This document shows positions 45,606-53,611 of a stretch of DNA of 64,000 bases, in pieces. The DNA is from Sedimenticola thiotaurini (lineage in GTDB: Bacteria > Pseudomonadota > Gammaproteobacteria > Chromatiales > Chromatiaceae), in NCBI GenBank assembly GCA_007713595.1, contig VMRY01000041.1, positions 62,001-126,000 of the forward strand. Reading direction: 5' to 3'. The translations under genes and the position numbers were made by a program. The notes beneath the pieces were generated by a model. It was not told the DNA's origin, searched no databases, and worked only from the letters and a program-made list of their open reading frames with translations. The stretch's first letter is position 1; every line of letters starts with the position of its first letter.

Positions 45606-45872
45606 ATGGCACCCTCAGCAGATAATCGGGTTCATCCACGTTTTTCGCTTCGATCGCATGTCAAACTGACTGATGCACAAGGGAATGTCCGAGAGGTTTA
45701 CACCCGTGACCTTTCACATGGAGGACTCTATCTGCTGGTCATGGATGCCCCGTTGCCGGCGGTGAATGACGAGGTAGAAGTTCAGGCCCTGGATATTGAA
45801 GACCCACTTCCACAGCGTGCGGTGGTCGTAAGAGTCGAGTCCGGTACAGGTGTTGCCATCAAGTTTCTCTGA
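45606..45872 (+). CDS. PilZ-domain protein
   Basis: An 88-residue single PilZ domain. RVHPRFSLR near residue 8 and the DLSHGG motif near residue 36 match the RxxxR and (D/N)xSxxG cyclic-di-GMP signature. It is likely a small c-di-GMP receptor in the cytoplasm. It lies 14 bases after argG and 10 before ispG, so the three may share a transcript despite unrelated roles. Confidence 0.85.
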   Translation: MAPSADNRVHPRFSLRSHVKLTDAQGNVREVYTRDLSHGGLYLLVMDAPLPAVNDEVEVQALDIEDPLPQRAVVVRVESGTGVAIKFL

Positions 45873-45882
45873 GTAACTGTTA

Positions 45883-47109
45883 ATGTCCAGCTCTTCAGTA
45901 AAGCGTGCTCCAACCGTTGCTGTTCGCGTCGGCGGCATAGTCGTGGGTGGTTCGGCCCCAGTGGTTGTGCAATCGATGACCAATACTGATACAGCAGACA
46001 TTGCAGCTACTGTCACACAGGTGGCACAACTGCACAGGGCCGGATCAGAGCTGGTAAGAATAACCGTAAACACAGAGCAGGCTGCTCAGGCAGTAGCAAA
46101 AATTCGTGAAGGCCTGGATAAGCAGGGCATTTCTGTTCCGCTGGTGGGGGATTTTCACTTCAATGGCCACAAACTGCTGCAGAAGTTTCCTGATTGTGCG
46201 GAGGCCCTGGCTAAATACCGTATCAATCCGGGTAATGTGGGACGTGGTGCCAATCGTGATGAAAAGTTCGCATCCATGATTGAGTTGGCCTGTCGTTATG
46301 ACAAGGCGGTTCGTATTGGTGTCAACTGGGGCAGTATGGATCAGGAGCTGGTGGTGCGAATGATGGATGAAAATGCCAGCTCCTTGCAGCCACTGGATAA
46401 TGATCAGATAACCCGGGAAATTATGGTTATCTCCGCACTGGAGAATGCCCGCCGGGCGGAAGAGTTGGGCCTGGGTCGTGATCGTATTATTCTCTCCTGC
46501 AAGATGAGTGGTGTTCAGGATCTGATAGGCGTCTACCGTGAACTCTCCAGCCGTTGTGATTATGCCCTGCATCTGGGATTGACCGAGGCAGGCATGGGCT
46601 CCAAGGGGATTGTCTCCTCGACGGCGGCACTGGCCGTCCTGTTGCAGGAGGGGATTGGCGATACCATCCGTATCTCCCTGACACCCGAACCGGGTGGCGC
46701 CCGTACCCAGGAGGTACAGGTGGCTCAGGAGATCCTGCAGACCATGGGAATGCGCTCCTTTACCCCGATGGTCATAGCCTGCCCCGGTTGTGGGCGTACC
46801 AGCAGCGTCTTCTTTCAACAACTTGCCCAGGAGATCCAGCAGTATCTGCGGGATCAGATGCCGCACTGGAGTGGTAAGTACCCTGGCGTTGAGGAGATGA
46901 GTGTGGCGGTGATGGGCTGCGTGGTGAATGGTCCAGGGGAGAGTAAACATGCCAATATCGGCATCAGTCTCCCTGGCAGTGGCGAGAGTCCGGTAGCTCC
47001 TGTCTACGAGGATGGTGAAAAGACCGTCACCCTAAAGGGCGAACATATTGCCCAGGAGTTCCAGGCACTGGTCGAACGCTATGTAGATCGCCATTATGGC
47101 GGGAAATGA
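45883..47109 (+). CDS. ispG: 4-hydroxy-3-methylbut-2-en-1-yl diphosphate synthase
   Basis: A 408-residue enzyme making HMBPP from MEcPP, the penultimate step of the MEP pathway. The TIM-barrel half opens with [22 protein letters not shown] and contains NPGNVGR. The [4Fe-4S] cluster uses the two Cys of [10 protein letters not shown] and that of [10 protein letters not shown]; the latter also supplies the catalytic Glu. It is slightly longer than E. coli IspG at the C-terminus. Dxs of the same pathway is encoded 30 kb away. Confidence 0.95.
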   Translation: MSSSSVKRAPTVAVRVGGIVVGGSAPVVVQSMTNTDTADIAATVTQVAQLHRAGSELVRITVNTEQAAQAVAKIREGLDKQGISVPLVGDFHFNGHKLLQKFPDCAEALAKYRINPGNVGRGANRDEKFASMIELACRYDKAVRIGVNWGSMDQELVVRMMDENASSLQPLDNDQITREIMVISALENARRAEELGLGRDRIILSCKMSGVQDLIGVYRELSSRCDYALHLGLTEAGMGSKGIVSSTAALAVLLQEGIGDTIRISLTPEPGGARTQEVQVAQEILQTMGMRSFTPMVIACPGCGRTSSVFFQQLAQEIQQYLRDQMPHWSGKYPGVEEMSVAVMGCVVNGPGESKHANIGISLPGSGESPVAPVYEDGEKTVTLKGEHIAQEFQALVERYVDRHYGGK

Positions 47110-47158
47110 AGCGTTTTTTTCATCGGCAGGACAAATCGATACAACCCATTCCCCTAAT

Positions 47159-48517
47159 CTATTGAATATTCAACCGTCTCTTTAAGCGCCTGAATTCAGG
47201 GTGTTGAATAAGCAGGCGCTGCCCTGCCTGGATGAGTTTTTCTGCGCCGTTCTCTGGAAGATTAAAGTCAGTGGGTATGGTTGAGAGTGCCATGCCATTG
47301 AGCTGCTCAGTGGCATCTTCCAGATTGATATCAATAAAGAAGAGCTCCAGTTGGCAGCTGCTGGTGTCCTGGCAATCAGGTGAGTCATCATTCTGCTGTA
47401 ACCAGGTACTCATCTGACTGTGCAGATAATCCTTGGTTTCAAAATTATAGTTACGCAAAGGTGTGGTGCTCGCAGCATTGAGAATCACTGATTGAGGGGG
47501 GTGATCCGGTGCTTTTTCCCACTCTGTGGGCAGGCTGGCGGCCGCATCTATTTTGATCAACACAATACGTTGGATGCCACCCAACGCCTGACTTTTCAGA
47601 GTATTTACCAAGCCATCATGAATAATGACCTGGTCCATTATGGCCCTTAAGCCCAGGTTATCGGATAATCCGCCATCAAGTAGATGAATATAGGGATGCT
47701 CGGCCTGGTGGAGGTAGAGATCCCATGATCTGGCCAGTCGGTGACGACGGGGATTGACAGTTTTTTCTGCTAAACCTTGCTGGATCCATGTGGGCGTCGG
47801 ATAGTTACAGCTTCCAGCGCGGTTGTTTAAGATGATCGGTGTGAATATTAATGGGACTGCACTGGATGCGGCGACGGCACGCGCCACAGGGAACTGCTCG
47901 GTATCCGAGCAGATCAGTGAAAACAGCTCTGGAGTAAAGCCAAAACGGCTTCCTTTGAACAGATCAGTGGCATTTATGATTACTATAGGGCCCTGCTCAT
48001 CAAACAGCTCGCTGATCGGATGATCATCAAACAGCTTCTCTCTCAGGTACTCGTCCAATATATCGCCGGAACCAAATGTTGTAGAGGAGAGTCGAGAGAG
48101 ATTTTCCAGTGACAGCATACGTTCCCGCAACTCATCGCGAACATCCTGTTCGAGAAAATCCTCTCGAAAACCACTGAACAACTTGTCGCCATGCAGGCCG
48201 TAATACGCGGCGATAATGCTGCCGCCGGAGACCGCAGAGATCATATTGACCTTATCCAGCAGGGAAGGTGAGCCGGCCTGATCAGAGGCCGGGCTATTTC
48301 GCAGGGCCTCCAGTACGCCATAGGCGAATGCAGATGCACGGCTGCCGCCGCCGGAGATTGTCAGCAATAACAGCGTGGACTCAGACGCCTTTGGTAATAC
48401 TGCTGGTTTGGCTGTAACCAAAGGGGGGTTATCTGGAAAGCGTGCCGTACTGGCGCAGCCGCTTAACAGAAGTATAAAAGGGATCAACCAGGAGTAGCGC
48501 AGGCTTTGGAGCATCAT
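47159..48517 (-). CDS. Patatin-like phospholipase lipoprotein
   Basis: A 452-residue protein. Lipobox LLSGC with C21. The patatin core has the oxyanion loop ISGGGSRA (about 54-61), the nucleophile S97 in AVSGGS and the catalytic Asp in LLDGGLSDN. The usual first Gly of GxSxG is Ala here, a variation known among bacterial patatins. It probably hydrolyses phospholipids or other acyl esters at the inner face of the outer membrane or in the periplasm. It is the last gene of a minus-strand run from trpB2 through fnr. Confidence 0.85.
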   Translation of the reverse strand: MMLQSLRYSWLIPFILLLSGCASTARFPDNPPLVTAKPAVLPKASESTLLLLTISGGGSRASAFAYGVLEALRNSPASDQAGSPSLLDKVNMISAVSGGSIIAAYYGLHGDKLFSGFREDFLEQDVRDELRERMLSLENLSRLSSTTFGSGDILDEYLREKLFDDHPISELFDEQGPIVIINATDLFKGSRFGFTPELFSLICSDTEQFPVARAVAASSAVPLIFTPIILNNRAGSCNYPTPTWIQQGLAEKTVNPRRHRLARSWDLYLHQAEHPYIHLLDGGLSDNLGLRAIMDQVIIHDGLVNTLKSQALGGIQRIVLIKIDAAASLPTEWEKAPDHPPQSVILNAASTTPLRNYNFETKDYLHSQMSTWLQQNDDSPDCQDTSSCQLELFFIDINLEDATEQLNGMALSTIPTDFNLPENGAEKLIQAGQRLLIQHPEFRRLKRRLNIQ

Positions 48518-48574
48518 TTTATGGGTGTCGGGTAGCTTGGTGACGGCTAGTTTACCGCATACTGTTTACAAGCC

Positions 48575-48988
48575 CTAAGCTGATTCAGATTGCCTCTGTT
48601 TGTTGCAGAGTGATTGCGCCCAACTCTCCATAGCCGTATTGGCTACTGGCATAGGTGCCTCCATGAAGGTAATGAAGAAACTGTCCGGAAGCTCAACAAC
48701 ACCAATGGAACGCGGCCGAACGGCCATTACTTCCGGAGCGGGGAGGGCGAACCCAAAACAGAACAGGATATTCCGTGCCGCCAGTATATCCTCGTGAATC
48801 TGTCCGTTGGGCAGTCGACTGGTGTGGGCGTAGTGATCAAAGGTGGCAATATATTCCGCTGAAGGATCGTCCTCAATATGGGACATGAAGTGGTTGATGA
48901 TTTCGTCCACATTGCTGAGGTCTGTTTCTGATTTTCCAATCTCCAGCGAGAACAGAGAAAACTCTTCCCGCACAAGGGACTGCTGCAT
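48575..48988 (-). CDS. Unrecognised small protein behind an FNR-type promoter
   Basis: A 137-residue cytoplasmic protein that I do not recognise. It begins MQQSLVREEFSLFSLEIGKSET and has a central alpha/beta-like region (EYIATFDHYAHTSRL) with PNGQIHEDILAARNILFCFG, and a C-terminal helix. There is no membrane segment or known motif; Cys residues are at 77 and 129 only. GGAG lies before the ATG. The promoter at 49045-49087 suggests control by the FNR-type protein encoded just upstream, which points to a role in low-oxygen or redox adaptation. Function is not proposed. Confidence 0.72.
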   Translation of the reverse strand: MQQSLVREEFSLFSLEIGKSETDLSNVDEIINHFMSHIEDDPSAEYIATFDHYAHTSRLPNGQIHEDILAARNILFCFGFALPAPEVMAVRPRSIGVVELPDSFFITFMEAPMPVANTAMESWAQSLCNKQRQSESA

Positions 48989-49044
48989 GGGTAACTCCTG
49001 AGGGACTTTCCGTAACCCCGATTGCCGTTATCTTGATCTTATTT

Positions 49045-49087
49045 AAGATTACGGTTCCATAGGCGGCGCTGCATTGAAATATATCAA
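49045..49087 (-). promoter_or_regulatory. FNR-dependent promoter upstream of 48575-48988
   Basis: TTGAA-ATAT-ATCAA (49074-49087) matches 9 of 10 positions of the FNR site TTGAT-N4-ATCAA. A -10-like TAATCT lies on the minus strand at 49045-49050, placing the site about 41 bases upstream of a start near 49039, the class II activator position. A weaker half-site (TTGAT, 49033-49037) overlaps the predicted start. Confidence 0.62.
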
Positions 49088-49104
49088 TTCAAAGGGGGCG
49101 TTAC

Positions 49105-49809
49105 TCAATTATCGGCAATAAATTCAAGATTGCGGATATCCAGCAGGTATTTGTTAGGCTCGGTCTCAACCAGCAGGCTCTGGCGTTTGAATTCAGCAAT
49201 GGTACGACTGGTGGTTTCAGTGGTGATACCGAGCATGGCCCCCATATCTTCCCTTGGGAAAAGCTCGCATTCGCTTGTCTCCTGGTTACGCACCAGTCGT
49301 AATAACAGGCGGGCTACCCGCTGTTTGGCTGAACCAGTAGAGAGTTCCGTCAACCAGGCATCTGCCTCTTCCAGTGCCCGCTGCCAGCGTTTGAGCAGTT
49401 CATGGTGGAGTTTTGGGTTGGTTTGCGAGAGCGCCTGTACAACGCTGACCGGCAGGCTGCAAGCCTGAGTTGGTTGCAGTACCACCGCATCATGTTGGTA
49501 GGGTTGCCCTAGAAGGGCTTCCAGTCCGGTTACATCAGTTGATCGAATCAGTCGCACAATCCGCTGTGTTCCGTCGGGAAGGTATTGTATCAGCTTCAAT
49601 ACGCCGCTACGGATGGTGTAAAGACGATCTGCCTTGTCTCCTGCGCGATAAAGGGTTGAGCCGGCAGGGAGGGTGTAGAGGTCGATGGGTTGGTGGATTT
49701 TGTCAAAGTCACCCTCATCCAGACCGGAAAAAAGGACTGAATTACGCAGCGTACAGCTGATGCAGTCGGCAACGCCTTCCCAGGCCTCTTTATCACTTAG
49801 GGATTTCAT
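49105..49809 (-). CDS. Crp/Fnr-family transcriptional regulator
   Basis: 234 residues from ATG 49809; a TTG at 49845 lies inside the trpB2 hairpin and is not used. A cyclic-nucleotide-like beta-barrel (about 20-140) is followed by a C-terminal winged helix (about 155-225). The recognition helix reads TTETTSRTI, holding the E..SR residues with which FNR reads TTGAT. The N-terminal Cys motif is C16-x2-C19 only; the third N-terminal Cys of E. coli FNR is replaced by Val. C117 matches the distal cluster Cys. Sensing of O2 or NO is therefore uncertain. Confidence 0.88.
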   Translation of the reverse strand: MKSLSDKEAWEGVADCISCTLRNSVLFSGLDEGDFDKIHQPIDLYTLPAGSTLYRAGDKADRLYTIRSGVLKLIQYLPDGTQRIVRLIRSTDVTGLEALLGQPYQHDAVVLQPTQACSLPVSVVQALSQTNPKLHHELLKRWQRALEEADAWLTELSTGSAKQRVARLLLRLVRNQETSECELFPREDMGAMLGITTETTSRTIAEFKRQSLLVETEPNKYLLDIRNLEFIADN

Positions 49810-49832
49810 TAGTTCTCTTTTCAGTATCCGTA

Positions 49833-49857
49833 ACCCCTCCCACAAAACGGGAGGGGT
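49833..49857 (-). terminator. Hairpin between trpB2 and the fnr-type gene
   Basis: ACCCCTCCC (49833-49841) pairs perfectly with GGGAGGGGT (49849-49857). It lies 12 bases after the trpB2 stop. No T tract follows in the minus direction, so it may attenuate transcription rather than fully stop it. Confidence 0.5.
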
Positions 49858-49868
49858 ATTGCTATCTA

Positions 49869-51218
49869 TTAACCAACTTTTGGCAGATGGGCCAGAGACT
49901 CTTTGATCGCCTCTTCAGGGTAATCATAGTCTTCCAGCTCGCCAGCAAAGTAGCGGTCATAGGAGGTCATGTCAAAATGGCCATGACCGGACAGATTGAA
50001 CAGGAGGGTCTTTGCTTCACCGGTTTCTGCACAGCGTCTTGCCTCACGGATAGTGGCGGCAATGGCATGGGTTGATTCAGGTGCCGGCACAATACCTTCA
50101 CTCTTGGCAAACAGGATGCCGGCCTCAAATGTTTCGGTTTGTGGTACGGCGATAGCACTCAGGAGTCCTTCATTATAGAGTTGGCTGATTAGGGCTGAAT
50201 CGCCATGATAGCGCAGACCACCGGCATGAATGCCGGGAGGCATAAAGTCGTGACCCAATGTGTACATCTTCATCAGGGGCGTTAGACCAATAGCGTCACC
50301 AAAGTCATAGGCATAGGTGCCCTTTGTGAGTGTGGGACACGAGGTGGGTTCAACTGCCACCAGATCGATTTTTTTACCGGCGGCCTTGTCGGCAAAGAAG
50401 GGGAAGGCGATGCCCCCAAAGTTTGATCCGCCACCGCAGGGGGCGAAAATCATATCGGGATATTCACCCACCATGGCCAGCTGTTTTTTGGCCTCTTCAC
50501 CTATGATGGTCTGGTGTAATAATACATGATTGAGCACGGAGCCGAGGGCGTAGTTCGTGTCAGGACGGCTAGCGGCAATCTCGACCGCCTCGGAGATTGC
50601 GATACCGAGTGAGCCCTCGCTATTGGGGTCCTTGGCCAGGATTGATCGGCCGGATTCGGTCAGATTGGTCGGGCTGGCGTGTACCTGAGCACCCCATGTT
50701 CGCATCATGGTACGACGGTAAGGCTTCTGACCATAACTGATGTTAACCATGAATACCTCTACATCCAAACCAAACATCTGCCCGGCAAGGGCAATGGAGC
50801 AGCCCCATTGTCCTGCGCCGGTCTCGGTTGTCAGTTTCTTGATGCCGGCCTGTTTGTTGTAATAGGCTTGGGCTACAGCGGTATTCGGCTTGTGCGATCC
50901 AGCCGGGCTGACAGATTCATTCTTATAGAAGATCTTCGCCGGAGTATTCAGCATCTTCTCCAGACGATGGGCCCGATAGAGCGGGGAAGGGCGCCATAGA
51001 CGCAGCACCTCACGGACCTCATCCGGGATCTTGATCCAACGCTCGCCACTCATCTCCTGCTTGATCAGCTCCTCAGGAAAGATTGCCGCAAGTGCATCCG
51101 GACCCACTGGATTACCGTCCGGGCCCAGCGGTGGGGTGGGCGGATTTGGCATGTCGGCAATGACGTTGTACCAGTGAGTAGGCATTTCGGATTCTTTTAG
51201 TAGAATCTTGGTCTTCAT
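49869..51218 (-). CDS. trpB2: Tryptophan synthase beta-like enzyme, TrpB2 type
   Basis: A 449-residue protein. The PLP lysine is K110 in SPAGSHKPNTA, and the phosphate loop is CGGGSNFGG. The long N-terminal extension (ADMPNPPTPPLGPDG) and the length mark the TrpB2 subgroup, which does not depend on TrpA in the usual way and makes tryptophan from indole and serine. No trpA lies beside it. It may salvage indole or act as a serine-deaminase-like enzyme. GAAGG-type ribosome site before the ATG. Confidence 0.92.
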   Translation of the reverse strand: MKTKILLKESEMPTHWYNVIADMPNPPTPPLGPDGNPVGPDALAAIFPEELIKQEMSGERWIKIPDEVREVLRLWRPSPLYRAHRLEKMLNTPAKIFYKNESVSPAGSHKPNTAVAQAYYNKQAGIKKLTTETGAGQWGCSIALAGQMFGLDVEVFMVNISYGQKPYRRTMMRTWGAQVHASPTNLTESGRSILAKDPNSEGSLGIAISEAVEIAASRPDTNYALGSVLNHVLLHQTIIGEEAKKQLAMVGEYPDMIFAPCGGGSNFGGIAFPFFADKAAGKKIDLVAVEPTSCPTLTKGTYAYDFGDAIGLTPLMKMYTLGHDFMPPGIHAGGLRYHGDSALISQLYNEGLLSAIAVPQTETFEAGILFAKSEGIVPAPESTHAIAATIREARRCAETGEAKTLLFNLSGHGHFDMTSYDRYFAGELEDYDYPEEAIKESLAHLPKVG

Positions 51219-51497
51219 CTGAAGGCTTCTCCCGTCTGTTTTATGGAATCATACTGAAATTGTCAGGCTGGCCAGTTTAGCCACTCCTGCAATCTTCACA
51301 TATTAGGTGTGCCTTATGCTACCTGTTTAGCGGCGGCTTGACCCATATTGGTGCGCAGGAAGGTTTCCTTTGTAATTAAATGGCGGTAATAAACCGATTA
51401 TGGATTATGAGTGCTTTCAATTAAATAACAGGATTATCCTCCCCCCTAACCTGGGGTACAATCGGCGCCCTTGGATTAATTGGGTAATGGGTGAGCT

Positions 51498-53393
51498 ATG
51501 GCGCTGATCAATCTGCGCAAAATACAGCTGGGTTTTGGTGGTCCTTTGCTACTGGATGGACTGGATCTGGCGATAGAGCGAGGTGAGCGCATCTGTCTGC
51601 TCGGCCGAAACGGCGCTGGCAAGTCCACCCTGATGAAACTGCTTGCCGGGGAACTGCATGCGGATGACGGGGAGTTCTCGATACAGCAGGGGGCAGTGAT
51701 CACGCGGTTGACCCAGGAAGTGCCGGATGGGATTAGTGGGACAGTCTTCGATGTCGTGGCTACCGGCCTGGGTGAGTTGGGTGAGCTGGTGCGACGCTTC
51801 CATCATATTGTCCACCAACTGGAGACAGATGGCAGCGAGAAGTTGCTGGAGCAGTTATCCCGGGTTCAGCATGATCTGGAGGCCGCAGATGGCTGGCAGT
51901 CAGAACAGCGGGTAGAAACCGTTATTTCAAAACTGTCACTGGATTCGGATATCGCCTTTTCGGCGCTCTCAGGAGGGCTTAAGCGTCGCGTGTTACTAGC
52001 CCGTGCATTGGTTCAGGCACCGGATCTGCTGCTACTGGATGAACCGACCAACCACCTGGACATCGCCTCAATCGACTGGCTGGAAGAGTTTTTGCTCAAC
52101 TATGAAGGGACACTGCTGTTTGTCACCCATGATCGTATGTTCCTGCGCAAGCTGGCCACACGTATTATCGAACTGGACCGGGGGCGATTGACCGACTGGC
52201 CGGGTGATTATGAAAATTTCATGCGGCGTAAGGCGGAAATGCTCAATGCGGAAGAGAAAGCGAACGCCCGATTCGACAAAAAACTGGCCCAGGAGGAGGT
52301 GTGGATTCGCCAGGGCATCAAGGCACGTCGAACCCGTAACGAGGGACGGGTGAGGGCACTGCAGGCAATGCGGGCTGAGCGGGTACAGCGACGCGAGCGA
52401 TCCGGCAATGTCAACATGGCCCTGCAACAGGCTGAACGCTCCGGCAAGCTGGTGGTTGAAGTCGAAGGCATCAGCTATGCCTGGGATGGCGTGCCGATTG
52501 TAAAGAATTTTTCTACCACCATCATGCGCGGTGACCGGATTGGCATTATAGGCCCCAATGGTGCGGGAAAGACCACACTGCTGAATCTGCTGCTCGGTAA
52601 ACTACAACCAACCACTGGCACGGTTAAGCACGGTACCAAGCTGGAGGTGGCCTATTTCGACCAGCTGCGGGCACAGTTGGATGACGAAAAGTCAGTCATC
52701 GACAATGTGGCTGATGGCAGTGATAAAGTCGAAGTCAATGGCACCAGCAAGCATGTAATCAGCTATCTGCAGGATTTCCTGTTTGCCCCCGATCGGGTGA
52801 GACAACCGGTTAAAGCACTTTCAGGAGGAGAGCGAAACCGGCTACTGCTGGCCCGTCTGTTCACTAAAAGCGCGAATGTGCTGGTGATGGATGAGCCAAC
52901 CAATGATCTGGATGTTGAAACCCTGGAGCTGCTTGAAGAGCTGCTACTGGACTATAAGGGCACCCTGTTACTTGTCAGTCATGACCGTGTATTCCTGAAT
53001 AATGTTGTTACCAGTACCCTGGTATTTGAAGGCGAGGGAGAGGTCAATGAATATGTCGGTGGATACGATGACTGGCTTCATCAGCGTAAGACACCCGCTG
53101 TTGAATCCAACCGCAAAAAAACCTTGGTCAAGGCTGAAAAAACACCACCCCCAGCTATAGTTGAAGAGAATAAGCCGAAAAAACTCAGCTATAAGGATCA
53201 GCGTGAACTGGACGCTTTGCCCAAACTCATCGAACAACTGGAAGCTGAAATCGAGCAGTTGCAGCTAACAATCGCTGACCCGGCCTTTTACAAAGGCAGC
53301 AAGGATGAGATGTTGGCGGTGCAGAATAAGATGCAGGAAGCAGAGGCTGCTCTCACCAAGGCCTATGCGCGCTGGGAGATATTGGAGCCCTGA
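51498..53393 (+). CDS. uup: ABC-F family ATPase Uup
   Basis: A 631-residue protein. There are two ABC domains: Walker A GRNGAGKST near 38-46 with signature LSGGLKRR, and GPNGAGKTT near 350-358 with LSGGERNR. A basic linker rich in Arg joins them, and there are no membrane helices. The C-terminal 70 residues form a coiled-coil (ALPKLIEQLEAEIEQLQ), the mark of Uup, which binds DNA or ribosomes and affects precise excision and translation. Single-gene unit. Confidence 0.93.
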   Translation: MALINLRKIQLGFGGPLLLDGLDLAIERGERICLLGRNGAGKSTLMKLLAGELHADDGEFSIQQGAVITRLTQEVPDGISGTVFDVVATGLGELGELVRRFHHIVHQLETDGSEKLLEQLSRVQHDLEAADGWQSEQRVETVISKLSLDSDIAFSALSGGLKRRVLLARALVQAPDLLLLDEPTNHLDIASIDWLEEFLLNYEGTLLFVTHDRMFLRKLATRIIELDRGRLTDWPGDYENFMRRKAEMLNAEEKANARFDKKLAQEEVWIRQGIKARRTRNEGRVRALQAMRAERVQRRERSGNVNMALQQAERSGKLVVEVEGISYAWDGVPIVKNFSTTIMRGDRIGIIGPNGAGKTTLLNLLLGKLQPTTGTVKHGTKLEVAYFDQLRAQLDDEKSVIDNVADGSDKVEVNGTSKHVISYLQDFLFAPDRVRQPVKALSGGERNRLLLARLFTKSANVLVMDEPTNDLDVETLELLEELLLDYKGTLLLVSHDRVFLNNVVTSTLVFEGEGEVNEYVGGYDDWLHQRKTPAVESNRKKTLVKAEKTPPPAIVEENKPKKLSYKDQRELDALPKLIEQLEAEIEQLQLTIADPAFYKGSKDEMLAVQNKMQEAEAALTKAYARWEILEP

Positions 53394-53543
53394 ACCATCC
53401 AGGGCTCGTCTGGTTGTAACTCTTGGCGCCGGTAAGGCGGCGTGTTGAGATGAGGATTTATCACTTAATCCCTTGTTTTTTAAGTGGTAGGTGAGACCCT
53501 TGCCTGTTATTTGCTCGCTCCATAACCCTATAAACAGTCTGTT

Positions 53544-53603
53544 GTTGAAGTGGTAATGATTGGAATATTAGAATAAAATTAAATAGCAATCATTCTTTTC
53601 AAC
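53544..53603 (+). repeat. Long interrupted inverted repeat directly before soeA
   Basis: GTTGAA (53544-53549) pairs with TTCAAC (53598-53603), and AATGATTG (53555-53562) pairs with CAATCATT (53587-53594). A short internal loop lies between the two stems, and a 24-base A/T-rich loop closes the hairpin. The right arm ends 8 bases before the soeA ATG. It could be a DNA operator or an RNA hairpin that controls access to the ribosome site. Confidence 0.6.
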
Positions 53604-53611
53604 TGCTCGGG

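Noticed and set aside
46045-46950. 301-codon open frame antisense to ispG
   Set aside because: It lies fully inside a strongly conserved gene, its product has no recognisable domain and the codon pattern fits a shadow frame.
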